Origin: Anoplolepis gracilipes
Lineage: Eukaryota > Arthropoda > Insecta > Hymenoptera > Formicidae
Assembly (NCBI RefSeq): GCF_047496725.1
Contig: NC_132979.1
Location: forward strand, 6,650,501-6,714,500
Direction of reading: 5' to 3'
Length of the DNA: 64,000 nt
Shown here: piece by piece, positions 51,350-64,000 of the stretch
Layout: each line of letters begins with the position of its first letter
Position numbering within the stretch: position 1 is the first letter of the stretch
Translations under genes and position numbers: made by a program
Notes under the pieces: generated by a model
Told to the model about the DNA's origin: nothing
Databases searched by the model: none
Seen by the model: the letters and a program-made list of their open reading frames with translations, nothing else

Positions 51350-52346
51350 CCGCCAACGTCAGCGGCAGCAGCCCACGTATACCGGGTGTCGCGTGGGTGT
51401 GGGCCACGTTGGGCACACACAGTGGAGAAGGGGGAGTCGCGCGATACCCCACCGCCGGGTTGAGGTATGGGATGGAAAGGAAAAGAGCTGTAGTGTGTAT
51501 CTACAGCTGCCTGCTGTAGACGCGATTATGTTCGTGTCTGGCGAACCCATTCAGTACTTCTCACGGCACCGGGGGCACATGGTGCGGTCGCGACCACAAG
51601 CCGTTTCCGCGAGCGGTACACACGCACATGAGCAACGCGACGAAGAAGTGCAGCAAGAGCTCCGGAAGATAAGCCCGCTAAAGGAAGTTGGGGAAGAGCG
51701 GAGGACACGAGGAGCGAGAAGAGAGATAGAGGCCGGACAAGTAGTGCAAGAAGTAATATTTAAAAATAAAAACTCATTAAACATGTTAGAAGAATTTATT
51801 TGAAATCTATTGGAATCTATAAAGATAAAAAGATGTTTAAAAAAGCAATTGAAAAAGTAAAGAGAGAGAGAGAGACCAAAAAGGGGGAGATTGGCTGCAC
51901 CATTAATTAAAAGAAAAATTCTTTTTAAATTTCTTTCAAAATTTCTCAAAAATATACACAATAAGTGGAAAAAGTAGTGCGCGTTCGAAAGAAGGACGTC
52001 AGCAGAAGGAGAAGAAACTGCGCCGCGGAAGCTGCGACGATCCTCGCGTCAACATTTGCGGAAACGCGTGGCGCGCGAAGAGTTTGGTTCCGTGCCGATT
52101 ATGGCACCGATGCCGTGAATGTTCTTGTCGATAAAGTTCCGCGAGTTCCGTGTCGATTCATCTCTGGATGCGAGTTGGCGATCCTTAAATAGTGCTGTTG
52201 CATACAATCTAAACGCACATAGAAAAAAAAAGGAGAGAAAGAGACATCCGATTGGAAGATAAGAAAGGAAGAGGGAACACACGCAAGGTCGGATAGAGCA
52301 AATCTGCGGCAAAACAATCAGTATTTTAAGATTGAGTGACACGAAG
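51340..52346 (+). promoter_or_regulatory. Probable transcription start region and 5' UTR exon(s)
   Basis: About 1 kb of GC-richer sequence with purine-rich transcribed-looking stretches. It ends in CACGAAG followed by a GTAATT donor at 52347. It precedes, on the same strand, the gene whose first coding exon is at 57142, which has an acceptor (TTTTCAG) at 57054-57060 inside its 5' UTR. Splicing from here to there is plausible but unproven; the open frames in this stretch have no recognisable protein features. Confidence 0.35.
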
Positions 52347-55300
52347 GTAATTAGAACTAATTTTTATTGTTATTATTATTATTATTATATATATATAGAT
52401 ATACAAAGTAGGGAGGCAATTTTTTAATATATTATTGTATATATTTATATTTGCGTGAATTATTTATCGCGAAAGGAGAGAATAAGTTGATCTCATTGAA
52501 AGAGAATAAATGTATGCGAGTTATCGGTTATGACGATCAGTTAGTATCTACTTTTCCATTATGTTGAAATCTTGACTCGATTGGTAACGCAAATGGTTTT
52601 AATGAATCCAATAAAAGTCAATGTAATAATTCTGACGTGCTCTGGAGAGAAAGTGTAGTAATTTAATGTAACAGCTGGAGAAGTTGAAATAGAGTCAGAT
52701 ACTTTTAGATAAGACTCAACCGATACTTTTTTTTGAAATCGCGATTTGCATTTGCTTTCTCGTAATCAGGGTATAATTAATTATGGATGAAAAATATAAG
52801 TATTTTGTTAAAGGTATTGTTACCGGGACGAAAATAAAAAGCGCGGACTTGTAAATCAGCTCCTACTCACGGAAGTCGTAGTCAAGTGGTTTTCCAAGCG
52901 TGGAGTATTCGGCGCAAAGTACGCATCGCATTAATAAATATATAGATGCGATCAGAAATTTTAATCAAATCGTTATAATCATTCTCGTTGTAGAACACGG
53001 AAAGTTACGTAAGCGATAATTATGTTGTTCTGAAATTTCGTCCCGCGGAATATATTTCTCTTCGAGAGAGATAAATCGCGCGACATATCTCGAGGAATGA
53101 ATCACGCCGATTAATCTCACAATCAATACTTATCGTCGATGAACCGTGGAATTTTTTTTTTTTTTTTTCTCAAGGAACCGTTCGCCGATAATAATCGATT
53201 GAGATAAATTTGGAGCCGACAAATCGAGATTTTAATCAGCAAGAGACTCGATTCGGTTATGTCACATTATATTAATATATTCACACGCAGCGTAGTAACG
53301 GAGAGTTGTGTTACATGACAAATTATGTTAATTCGACATTACGTCACAAACCGCTAGAAACAGCTTCATAAACGTCAGGCAGGTAGTATTCAGTCGGGGC
53401 AGATTGTTGTTACACAGCTACAAACCGCATAACGAAGAAACAACGCTTCTCCGTCTCTCCGTTCTCATCCACTTACACGGAATTGGATCATTCGCAGTCC
53501 GTTGGGAATAGAGCAGCGACTACGATTCGCGAAGGAAGTCGATCCGCTAAGTTTCACACGGAGATTGACGGTAGACGCGAGTCGGCATTATACTTTGCTA
53601 ACGTAATCAAGAGGGAGGAATTCTGCGAGTACAATTATTAGAAGGACGATTATAAATGTGACGTACCTCCCCGTAAGAGTTAGTCTCATAGTTACAATAG
53701 TATATAGAGGAGGGAAAAAAATCCGCGCCCATTTGTCTTACGAATGAACTAGTCGCTATATTTTTCTTTAAAATATTTTTTATCCGCGTTGGTTGAAAAG
53801 GAGGGAAATTTTTTTTTTTTTTTTCTTAATTTGTCAGAATTTATTTACTCGGACGACTTTAACTGATTCAAAAAACACTTTCTTCTCTCGCTTTTCATCT
53901 ATGAATTTTTTCATGGATTCCAACTCGTGGAAAATACCTAATATGGACGGAGGAAGAAAATTGGGTCAGCGTTTTCGCGTTAATGCAGCTGCACCTTATT
54001 TGAGTATTGACGTTGATATATCTCTTTATTCTAACTTTATTATTCGATCCAGTTAGACGTGGTAGACGGGCAATGCCGTCGGCCTACTCGATTAACAAAG
54101 AACGGCGTGGAGAATGGGAGCAACGGACTACTATACGCGCGGAAAGCCGTAAAATCATTCGCTTATAATGACGTTCTTGTTGGAAAATGCATGAATTTTC
54201 TTGTTGCAGGTTTAACGAGGGAGACGGGCTGCGAACGGCAGTTTTTCCCGTTATCCCGGCGATATAAAAGGCTCTCTCTCTCTCTCTCTCTCGGAGAAGA
54301 AAGGAAGGGAGAGAAAAAAAATTTCGACCTCGAGATTTTGTGAAATCTCACGGTCACTCATCATCAAATGGGATCGCGAATCGCGCGATAAATAAATCAG
54401 GTAAATCACTCGACACACATTGCCCGAGTTCTCTCGCACGCGCGAGCGCTCGCGCTGCCGGAAGCGTAAAAAAAAAAAAACGCACGTATGATGGACGATT
54501 TGGGATTTCGCTTGGCCGAGTCTCGCGAGCACGGGAAACGACGTCTGATTCCGTTAAACGCGTGCGAAGTTCACGCATTTGTTCGAGCTGTCTTTCTCGC
54601 CTGGTGTGACGGATCCAAGCGCATCGGCGACGACGACGGTCGTTATTCGGTTAAAGTGCTCGTAATTGTCCGATGTAAATGTCAATCGGATACGGAATCG
54701 AATTTTGAATATATATTTATTTTTAAATGATTTCCCTCTTCGTTTCTTATATACGAATAATGAAAGAAATTAATTATTTTTTTTTATATAGAATAGAAAT
54801 TTAATAAGTCAGTGTCTTCGTGAAAAAGGAAAGCAAATTTTAAATAAAATTCCTTTTTGTGCTTTCTGTTTTCGATTTTATTGCACGAGAAAAAAGAAAA
54901 ATTTATTTGCACATAACTTTTATTTATATTTAGATATCAATATTATAAATAAAATTAAAAATGCCACATTAAAATCAAAGTATAATGAAGAGAAAAAGCA
55001 AATATGAAACTAAAATTTTTTACAGATTTTTTTTTCTTTTATGAACATGCTGCATAATTTTATTTTACCATACAATTTATTAATTAATTAATAACAATTA
55101 AATTTTATAATTAGAATTATGAAACAGTTGGATCGTCGATTAAAAATAGGCAATTAGCAGTCCTGAAATAAATTCAATCTAAATTTAAAAAATACTTTCA
55201 GAAGTCATTTGCTTAAAAATAAGCGGGTAGACGATAGTGCTGACTTGTCGCTCTACCAATTACAATAATAATGAATTCAAAATGAACCTAACGGTGCAAC

Positions 55301-57060
55301 GATACAGGTATTTAATCAGAATTGTGAGACAGGCTTATCGCTAATTACATTCGTTTCGGAAAGTTTCGCGCTTTTGTTTTCTTCGTTAACTCGCGATTTA
55401 TCTCGATGCCATCTAATTATACACATAGCGGAATCGTGTCGTCGCCGGCGAGTAATTCGTGGATACAGCTCCAGAACGCAATTATTATATCGTAGCAAAA
55501 AAGTTTTCAAATTAATAGTCTCTTCACGAGCCTGTAAGCCTCGACTTTACTTGATTCTCGGGAAGAAATATCGTAATTATAGATCAGTTTCGCGTTTCGC
55601 AGGAGGATGTAACGCCTAACATTACGTCACGGAACTCGTATCACGTCGATGCGACGACGGCATTCGCATGGTAATACGGTCGATAATGGTCGGCGATCGA
55701 TCTATCTCGATCGTAAGAGAGGCATCGCGCCGATCGCTCCCGCCGGCCATTTATGGCAGCTCGCGAGACGCGGCTGTCAACCCTGAATCGCGTACGATCG
55801 CCTCGCGATTAGAATGCAACCGCACGTTGTTTAACGCGGACGATCATTCTTAACGCACGACACCTACACACGCAAATACGTGGCATGTATGTATATATAT
55901 ATACGCATGGTGTGTACCTCGATGTGCGTATTGTGCAAGAGAGAGACATGTGCGACGGGGTCGCTGCCCACATGCGTTGCGCGACACCCACATAAAACGC
56001 AGCTACCGACTTGATGGTCTCCGTAATCCGTTCGTCGATTATAGCCTCGGCAAACTTACGCGATGATAAAATATTACGTCGACGGTAATTTTTAGCGTGG
56101 TCGGTGATATTTGAACGTCGCGGTACGGCCTTGCGAGTCGAATTGACGTCGAGAATGCGATAGATCGTAGAAGTTGTCCGTATTTTTTTTTTTTTTTTTT
56201 CTTTGAAGTATGCACAAGTGTCGCGTAGAGTGAATGTGAATTAACAAACAAGATACGTGTAGAAATTAAACGTTTTTGTAAATTCAATTAACTTATTGGC
56301 ACCGACTTTTATTGTGAATGCGACAAATTGTAAGAATCAATTATTTAATATTTTTTTCTTCATTGGAGAAGAGAGAGAGAGAGAGATGAATTTTCTTGCA
56401 TCAAAAGGATGCAATTCTGATAAATATTATTATTTATTAGAATTTTGTTTTTTAATTTAGAAAAGGAAAATTTTTTGACCACATATCAAATAAACGGTAA
56501 TTAATATGTTTTTATGAATAAAATACGATCTTTTGTTTCAAAATCAAGAATTAGATTCTTCTTGGCAAAGGATGATATTAAACCCGCATCAAATTGTAAT
56601 TTCAATAGTACACTTGAGTTTACAGTTTACTTTAGACGATTTATAAGTCGTAAGAAAATTCAATGTATATTCTAAATCACATGTAAAATTTGATATAGAA
56701 TTTTATTTATAATTTTATATGTTGTGTTTAATATAAAAAATATTTGTAAAAGTGACATGTATACAGAAATATGTAATTTAGAATAGGCGTTAACTTTTTC
56801 GTGAATTACAGGTCTAAAGTGGGCTCCAAACTCAAATTGATTCTTGCGGTAATTAATCGTTCGTGATTTATCTTCAACACTGAGACCATAATAAAATAAG
56901 AAAATTAATAAAAAATATCGAAATAATAAGAAAAACATTATTTATTTCGATAACATCCGTAACAGTCAATTATATTTGATTCATATAATCAGCTATATTT
57001 TATTAGTATACACAAATTTAATATTCGATACAAATATAATGACAGGAAATAAATTTTCAG
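52347..57060. other. Likely intron or upstream region of the following gene
   Basis: No coding exon supported. It contains T/A homopolymers (53154-53168, 53809-53824, 56184-56200), a CT microsatellite (54272-54292) and moderately GC-rich patches at 53340-53700, 54060-54700 and 55560-56060. An ATTCAGTCGG motif at about 53389 could be an alternative initiator. Confidence 0.35.
54272..54292. repeat. CT microsatellite
   Basis: (CT)n of about 20 bases, preceded by GATATAAAAGG, which resembles a TATA box. Confidence 0.8.
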
Positions 57061-57141
57061 GTAAACAAGAATGAGATGTTTCGAATGATTTTTAATCATT
57101 TTGCTGACAAAATCAACCGATCGAAATAATCGTGAAAGAAG

Positions 57142-58432
57142 ATGGTGTATCGAGGCAGTTTGCAGACAGACGATCCCAGAGATGCTCCGAAACTGGTGCG
57201 GATGTCTCCGTTGCGTAGTAGCAGGCAAATAAATTCGGAAGGGCCGAATTCACGAGGCGCCGTCTCTGTTAAGGGCCCGACTTATCACAGCTCGTACGCG
57301 ATGCCGATCGACGCTCATCGGGCGCGATTGATCGAGGAGAGGCGACTGGGTCGCGAGCGGGACATCGAGTCGGTCGAAAAGGTGATCATGCGGACCACCG
57401 GCATGAAGATCGGGACGCCGAGGTTACGCAACATTAATCAGATTCGCGAAACTGTCTTCGTGGACCAGTCGCTTACGCCGATGGACCAGATCGGCAAGTC
57501 GGATTCGAGAAATCGACCGCGTAGCGTCGCCGTCGGCCTCGAGGAGGGTAGAATATCGAGGACTCACAGTTCTCTTCTGGCGGACCTGAAAGACTTGGAG
57601 AGACTGAGAAACACTCCACCGAGGTATCACAGAGGTCCTTCGCAGAGGACGGAAGGCTCGGAGTCAAAATCGATCTTGAAGCAAAAGTACGACGCGCCGG
57701 CTTCAGCCAAGATTCGGTCGGACATCTTCAAGATCCAGCAGATGTTCCAGTCTGCGGATCCTTCGTCAAGGACGGTGATCAGAAGCAGCAACGACAGGAA
57801 AATCAAGAACGATGCGGAGAAGGAGAAGAGGAAACCTGGAACAGAGATGAATAGAACTCGGTTGCTGGCGCAAAAGATTCTCGAAGCGTCGAGGAGTAAT
57901 CGGGAGTCTTTGAAGGATCAGTATAACAATCCAAAGAAAAACACGTCCAACAAAGCATCGAGCAAGGAAGCGAACGGAAAGGCATCGAATAAGGTTTACC
58001 AAGAGAAGATTTTGGAAAAGAATTCGAAAGACAGGCACAAAACGAGCAAGCAGAAAGAAGAAACAACTTGGGATGATCAACCGCGTCCGCCCGCTCGCAG
58101 GAGGCGAAACTCGAAGAATCGAGGATGGAAGGATGCAGATCATTACGCGGACGAGCGTTTGCTCGAGGATCGAAGGTTTTGTAATTCTCTTGGTCGCGAG
58201 GAGGACTCGTTGAACGAGACAGAGAGTACGGAAGAGAATTCCAAGGCCAGTTTTAATCTGGAAAGACCGGATATTCTGGACGGGCTGTTGAAGGAGTCCG
58301 ACCAGCAGTTGGCGAACCTGAAGAGCGATCTCGGCGAGAGAGGACGTTCCCGGAGTCATTGGCGAGGATTCGTGCAATCTATGAGGCTGCACGACGTGGA
58401 GCTTCATTCTGACAGCGAGGATCAACGGAAGG
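57142..58432 (+). CDS. First coding exon of an unrecognised, highly charged disordered protein (partial gene)
   Basis: I do not recognise this protein. The exon encodes 430 residues plus one base and ends at a strong donor (AAG G, then GTGAGT). The start is well fixed: TGA lies three codons upstream in frame, and the preceding sequence carries an acceptor, so 57061-57141 is 5' UTR. Composition is rich in Arg, Lys, Ser, Glu and Asn with few hydrophobic residues, i.e. mostly disordered. Likely helical segments are at about 52-75 (RARLIEERRLGRERDIESVEK), around 150 (LLADLKDLERLR) and 365-390 (acidic). A basic run PARRRRNSKNRG is a candidate nuclear signal. Codon use is much more GC-rich than in the other genes here, as expected for a conserved long exon. 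The following exon must start in phase 1. Confidence 0.75.
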
Positions 58433-61400
58433 GTGAGTTCTTATATACTTTGAAAAGTATTTTAATTCTGAAATGCTCGCAAACTCTTAAATATTTTACG
58501 TCATTCTGATAAGTTTGCGGTTAAAAAACTGCGGGACAAATTTTAGATAAATTAGTATGAATCTCGAATGAAAACAAACTTTGTCAAATTTTTACTAGCA
58601 TTAATTATAATTACGTGTGTTTCGATTTATACGAAACAGCTTTAAAGAGAACATCGCGAGTATTGATATCATTCTGCGGGGTTTTCTGGTATTTCGTTTG
58701 ACAATGCCTGTTGAAAAAGGATTCGGGTTCATCACTTTAATAGCCCGAGGGCTATTTGAAGAAAAAGATCACGTTTTGTAAACCGGCAGATTAAATTAGC
58801 CACGTTTGTCGAGGTGTTTAAAATTAGGGTACAACCGGCGTGCCTGTTAATCCCTCGGGGCACCCCTATTTTTAGACGCTCCCTCACTCGCTTATTCGTT
58901 CATTCGTGTTACAATCTATCGCAGGTCAGGGTAGTGTGTCTCCAGTATAGAGTGTGTGTAACTGGAGTGATCTCTCGAACATATGTCCCATATGGATTTA
59001 AGCCAGACGTGCACCAGAGAGAGCCTCTTCTCCGGTTCCACAGTGAAAGATTCGAGTTGATGATTATCCCGGGCATTTTTGAACACCCTTAATGCGTATA
59101 CAATATGCTGGACACTTATATATGTGAGTGATGAATTCCATAAAATTAAATTTTTCGAGTATCAAATTTACGAGCCAAAGCATCATTGTATTTATTAATT
59201 TGTTGCATCGATAATTTTATTCTTATTCACTATAATTCTTTCAAAATTAGAAAAAAATCTCGAGAAAATAATAATGCATAAAATTAATTTTAATTTACAT
59301 AGATTTAATACAGATCTTATTATATTATTTCACACATTATAGTAAAATTAAATAAGCCTCCAGAAATTGTTATTAAATATCAGTTTATAAACATAAGCGT
59401 TACCTACATTTTACTTAATTGATACAAATCGTGTGAATAGCAAAAGTGTCGGTTTCATTCTCACGGTTTTGTCTATGAAATGAAATTTTATGGTTCTCCA
59501 TTGTATGTACGAACGCGTGAGTGCCTCGGCACCGCTGTCTCTTTTGCTTGAAAAGGTAAAAGGTAAAAAAGGTATTCGGCGACAGGCGTAATCTTACCGC
59601 TCTTTTATCCTAGTTAAGCATTCTTATCCGGTTTATCATCTTACATGTAGACTCACGATATCTCCTCGCTTGCGTACGTCCCCTCCCAATGACTCAAGAA
59701 TGTTGATACGCAATTATAATTCTCGGCTGAAACAGTCAACTGCATTTATGCAGGATACATAATATACTAAAATATAATAATGAAAAAAAAAATTTATAAG
59801 TATAGTTGAATTAAAAAGCATAATTTAATCTTCAAATTTTCTTTATTAATTTGACAAGAAACGCTGTGTATTCTGTTTTAAGGATACAAAATTAAAATCG
59901 ATTCTGTCTTAGAAAGTAATTAATGCCATTAAAAATTAACAAAATATTCGTCAAATATATATTTGAAATAAACTTCTTTTCGGTACGTTGTGAAAAATTT
60001 TCGCGTTGCATTCGCAGGTAGATATCGTCACATTACGCCGACCATACGTAATTTTGCCGCAATGCGAAGCCGTACTCTCTCCCTCTCACTCCCTCTCTCT
60101 TTTATCCTTCTCCAGGGAAGACTCGTAAGTAGCCGCCTCGGGGGAAAAATTCCTGAATCAAAAGGATCTCGGGTCGTCAGTGGCCCCGCGAAGGGGTTAA
60201 TCCTTTCTCGCGTCGTGTTTGAAATACCGCGTTTACGCTTGAACTATGTACCTATCCTCTTCTCGGATGCCTGGCTGTTCGAGTAATATACCGTGCCCGA
60301 AACCCCAGAAGGGGCATGTTTCTCCCTCTCGTGTCGCGCGAAATATGTGGCATTTATGTTCTCACGGTATCGCGAAAGTTTTCATAAACGAAGGAGAAAC
60401 GCGTATCGCGCTAATTAACAGTCCGATGACACGCAATCATATTTTATCGTTCGCCCCGGCTCGCGATTCGATTGCGTAAATATCGCGCAATACAAGAGAT
60501 TTATTGAATGTGCAGGGAATAAAATTATTTTAGCCGTTTATTTACATTTTCTCGTTTTTCAAGATTTTATTTAAGCTTCTTTTATTTGATGTGATATTAA
60601 AATTTCAAAGATTTATTGTAGAGAAATATATATAAATATATACATTCATATAATTTTTATAAAGTTAAAATTAAGTTATATTTCACGATACAAATTATTT
60701 ATTTTCCAATTTTAATGTATGTAAAATGTATATCCAGTATTGTTCCTTGAAAAATTTGTAAAAAGAAATAATTACGACAACAATAATTATTCAGTTAATT
60801 TTATTATTTAAAAAATAAAAAAATTATTAATTATTGACATAATAATAATTTATTACTAATAATTTTGACTATATATATTGTAATACAAAAGCATTTTTTT
60901 ATCAAATTTAGAACAATTTTTTTTCGATATTAATGGACACAGATATAAATTATCCAATATTGCGAGGCAAATATCGATAACTTTACACGCCCACGTAATA
61001 AATTTTTACAATTCGGCTATCGTGCTAATCTCTTGTAAACCTCAGCGTGTCAAGATAATAGAACTGATTCACCAGAATCGAATAGCCGAAGGGTCGTGTA
61101 TAACAAAATTCTACAGATACAATAGAGCGCATCGATGCGATAACCACGACAGATATCACTGCGTGATATGCAGCATATATTGAAAATATTCATTTCCTTG
61201 ACATGATTGCACGAGTTTATCTTATATAGGATGTTCTAAAATCTCTGATCTTGAGTTTCTACAAGAAATTTAAAAACGATTGTTTTTCGAAGAGATTCTG
61301 CGAGAGCTTACGATTATTTTTTCTTTTTGTTGTTAGTTTCTAATGTTAAATATAAAATATTTCAGTAATGCTAAAATTTAATAAAAATTGAGATTAGAAA

Positions 61401-62134
61401 TCGACATTTTTCAAAAACTTATTATATGAAAAGCATATAGTTGATGATTTATTAATTATAATAAAAACGTTTTTTATATCTCCCTGGACGTTGCAATTGA
61501 GAAAAATTAATTCCTTATCTATCAAGTTTAATAAATATTAAAATTAATATAAAAAAATCATTCTATATATCGAATGTTTAATCTCTCATCTGTTCTAACA
61601 AATTTTATTTTTATCTTCGATTTTTCTATGATATAGAACACTAAGCCTGAAATTGCTGAAATCTTATTTTAAATAAATTTAATTGACTAAAGGATTTTAT
61701 TTTCTCGAATCTTATTTCGCCGCAATATTCTGACTTCCGTTTCGCCGAAAGAAAATTGACTTTGAATTCCTGAATGGATCCACCGGTTAGAGGACCGATA
61801 TCTCGCGTAGCATTCACCCTGTATAAGCGTTGACGGCCCTTGCCCTTGAGTCTACGCCCTAATATTGATCCGACATCCCCACCATGGTGGGTCACATTGG
61901 TGATCCCCCCTTTTCTTCTACCCCGCCGTTGGGGGCCGTTGATCGTCCATACATCGTTCGGATGCGCCACGCCGTCAGTGTAAACGTGGCTGTCAAACCG
62001 TTAAGACTTTGTAGACCGATCGATTGATAGCGTTCGTTCCCTCAACGCCGGTCTTCTCTCTTTTCGCTCCTCTTCCTCTGTTACTTCCTCTTACAATTCG
62101 CCACGATGCCGCCCTACGTCACGAAATATCTCAG
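58433..62134. other. Probable intron(s) of the gene at 57142
   Basis: No clear exon. A tentative 20-base micro-exon at 58925-58944 has an acceptor (CTATCGCAG) and would restore the phase needed for the Cys-rich exon at 62135, but its donor (GTATAG) is weak. A minus-strand open frame at 61641-61970 coincides with a less AT-rich patch of unknown nature (61780-62010). Confidence 0.35.
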
Positions 62135-62210
62135 TGCAGATGCGACCACGCGGTAGGATACATGCTCTCCGTTGCGGATATGGTGCTCTGCGACGTCTGT
62201 GACAACAAAG
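62135..62210 (+). CDS. Possible Cys-rich exon of the same gene (partial)
   Basis: Flanked by an acceptor (ATATCTCAG) and a strong donor (GTGAGG). In phase 0 it reads CRCDHAVGYMLSVADMVL followed by CDVCDNK: CxC..H and CxxC groups resemble one half of a zinc-binding module, and the hydrophobic segment between them is very unlike the random frames nearby. Exon 57142-58432 leaves one extra base, so a direct join would put this exon in the wrong frame, where it meets a stop. An intermediate exon is required if both belong to one gene. Confidence 0.45.
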
Positions 62211-64000
62211 GTGAGGGTGATTTTCTCTCTTTTCCTTGAAACGGACAAATATCGAAGAGAAATAGGCGACGTCATGGCGAAGGGACTCTCCTTCTTAATT
62301 CTTAATTTGGAAATAATTTGACATTACTGCTTAAATATATTTGGGAATCGAAAATCCTGGGGAAGAAAAAATGTTTGTAACGAGAAAAATGAATTTATCA
62401 ATTGACGTTTAAATACTGCGAAAATTTCTAAGTGTCATAATAGCACATCTGCTTCTTTTATAATTAAATTTTGACATCTGTCTTCTTAATAGAGTGATTT
62501 TGAATATAAAAGAAAATTTGATAAATGGCAAAGATGAAACATTTCTATTTAGATCGCTTTATATCACACATTTCATAATTGCATATCATATAGAGTTATA
62601 ATTATGCAATTAGAAATTATTATAAAAACCATCAGAAAATCTCCAGATATTATTCGCGATTCTAAGCAAAGTGAAGATTTCTATGTAACGAACTTTGATA
62701 TTTTCACGAATACAAATTTGCTTTCCCGTGATTAACTAATTGATGTCATTGTCTTTCGCGACATATGTACGTTATCAATTAACTCTCAAAGAAGGAAAAA
62801 AAAATCTGTGTCGGCGAAAAGGTCACAGATTTCGCTTACAAGAGAAATTGCACAGTGGAAAAGAAAGTTTTGCGATGCCACCGAGGGGATAACAGGAAAT
62901 TGCGGGACTTTCCTGGGGAACGCGGAATTTCCGCAAGGGAAAAGGGTCTGCGAGAGGCACGACGTGACGGGTAGCGTTTTACGTAGCCCGAGATCGCGTG
63001 AGTGATATACAACGGAGTCGACCTTTGACACGGTGAAGGTGAGATCTTACGACCTTACCTGCAATACTGCGGGTAAATCTTACCACAAGGTAGCGGATTT
63101 TCGCGAGCAGATGCGCAAATACTTTATTTTAATTCGACACGCAATTTTGGCGAGAAATGCGCCATATCTCCAAATAGATAATTCAATTCAAACATACAGG
63201 ATATTGTATGGGAAACTGATTTTTTGTAGGACTTAAATTACATAATTATTTAAATTATATATAATTATACGTAGTAGTATATACAATTGAAGATTCTTAA
63301 ATATTTATTTATTATCAGTAATCAATATATTATGTAATGATTATGTTTAATAAAAATAAAATATTATATAAAGATTGTATTTGGAGGTTTTGTTACTATT
63401 TGTCGTTACTTTAATAATGGAGTAAAATAGTATCTCAGAGAGAAAATATGGTTTTTATATTATTTCATTATCAAATAAAAAAAATTAAATAATTATTCAA
63501 AATTAAAAAAAAAGAAAACAAGTTATTAAAATCTAAATATTTGTGAGTTTATATTTTTATTTTAGACGATGAAAAAGGAAATCAATAGAGAGTCTCGTCG
63601 TTAAGAAGATTTATAAATTGCGTGATAAGGCCTTTCATCCTCTTTTATATAAATTGCTGTTGATGTGATTTACTGTGCTGTTTGTCGAGCCGTTTACAAG
63701 CAGAATGCATAGCAAAGGTGAGAGAAATCTGCGATAGTTGCATGGTAAATGCTTGACATTTTCACCCTGTCACGCATGAATAAATATGGGACTGCTTTTC
63801 GAACATCATAAACTTGATTAGTCACCTTAAAAAAAGTGTGCGAAAGCTGATTTCATAAAACATTTCTCGAGTGACATTTTTCTGTCGTCTTTAATTAAAT
63901 ATATCAACACTTGTCGTCAAGTTTTTCTCCACAAAATATTTTGATTTTTCATATATATATAATTATTATAATTTATCAGAATTTTTTTCAAGAGATAAAT
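62211..64000. other. Right flank, probably intronic
   Basis: Mostly AT-rich; a more mixed patch at about 62800-63080 has open frames on both strands but no recognisable domain or convincing splice sites. No gene called. Confidence 0.4.

Noticed and set aside
51393..51803. 136-residue plus-strand open frame
   Set aside because: No recognisable domain and the composition follows the GC- and purine-rich DNA; a 5' UTR region is more likely. A short coding gene cannot be fully excluded.
57766..58425. 219-residue minus-strand open frame
   Set aside because: Antisense to the strongly supported plus-strand exon at 57142-58432.
1..64000. CRISPR arrays, bacterial operons, tRNA or rRNA genes
   Set aside because: The window is insect nuclear DNA with spliced genes; no direct-repeat/spacer array and no tRNA or rRNA fold was recognised by eye. 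A tRNAscan/Rfam run would settle the RNA question.

Overview
This window is eukaryotic nuclear DNA from an insect, most likely a hymenopteran and plausibly an ant. The supporting evidence is AT-rich DNA with many short GT-AG introns, insect-type gene content (STIM, a saxophone-like BMP receptor, GON4L/mute, DAP3, p62/ref(2)P) and a tandem cluster of chemosensory-type ionotropic receptors. Gene models were assembled by hand from splice sites, reading phase and family knowledge. For every complete model the joined exon lengths divide by three. No database search was run.

Layout. 1-3004 (-): STIM calcium sensor; its last visible exon is near the left edge. 4327-6928 (+): saxophone-like BMP type I receptor. 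8150-8671 (-): a short protein resembling the start of TAF1A. 9242-15265 (+): a 15-exon GON4L/muscle-wasted homologue whose last exon has a second copy just downstream. 15.5-18.8 kb: AT-rich intergenic DNA with one GC-richer promoter-like patch. 18894-20809 (+): mitochondrial ribosomal protein DAP3/mS29. 21414-23673 (-): sequestosome-1/p62, convergent with DAP3. 24-27 kb: intergenic DNA. 27276-46555 (+): four ionotropic receptor (IR) genes. Three are close duplicates with identical 8-exon structure (A, B, C) and the fourth (D) is older and diverged. 46.5-51.3 kb: no gene recognised, but it holds a near-perfect 282-bp foldback. 51.3-64 kb: probable upstream region and beginning of an unrecognised, highly charged and disordered protein (first coding exon 57142-58432), with a possible Cys-rich exon at 62135-62210; that gene would continue past the right edge.

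How the genes relate. The left half is a packed run of unrelated housekeeping and signalling genes with short intergenic spaces (STIM/sax divergent, sax/TAF1A-like convergent, TAF1A-like/GON4L divergent, DAP3/p62 convergent). The IR block is a local gene family grown by unequal exchange. Its spacers record the history: a foldback transposon is absent upstream of copy A, partly deleted upstream of B and complete upstream of C. The exons and introns form a mosaic that suggests gene conversion between A and C.

Most notable observation: the saxophone-like receptor keeps its ectodomain, GS box, L45 loop and ATP-binding lysine, but reads HRN instead of HRD in the catalytic loop and DFA instead of DFG, with a longer glycine loop. 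This predicts a kinase-impaired type I BMP receptor in an otherwise intact gene.
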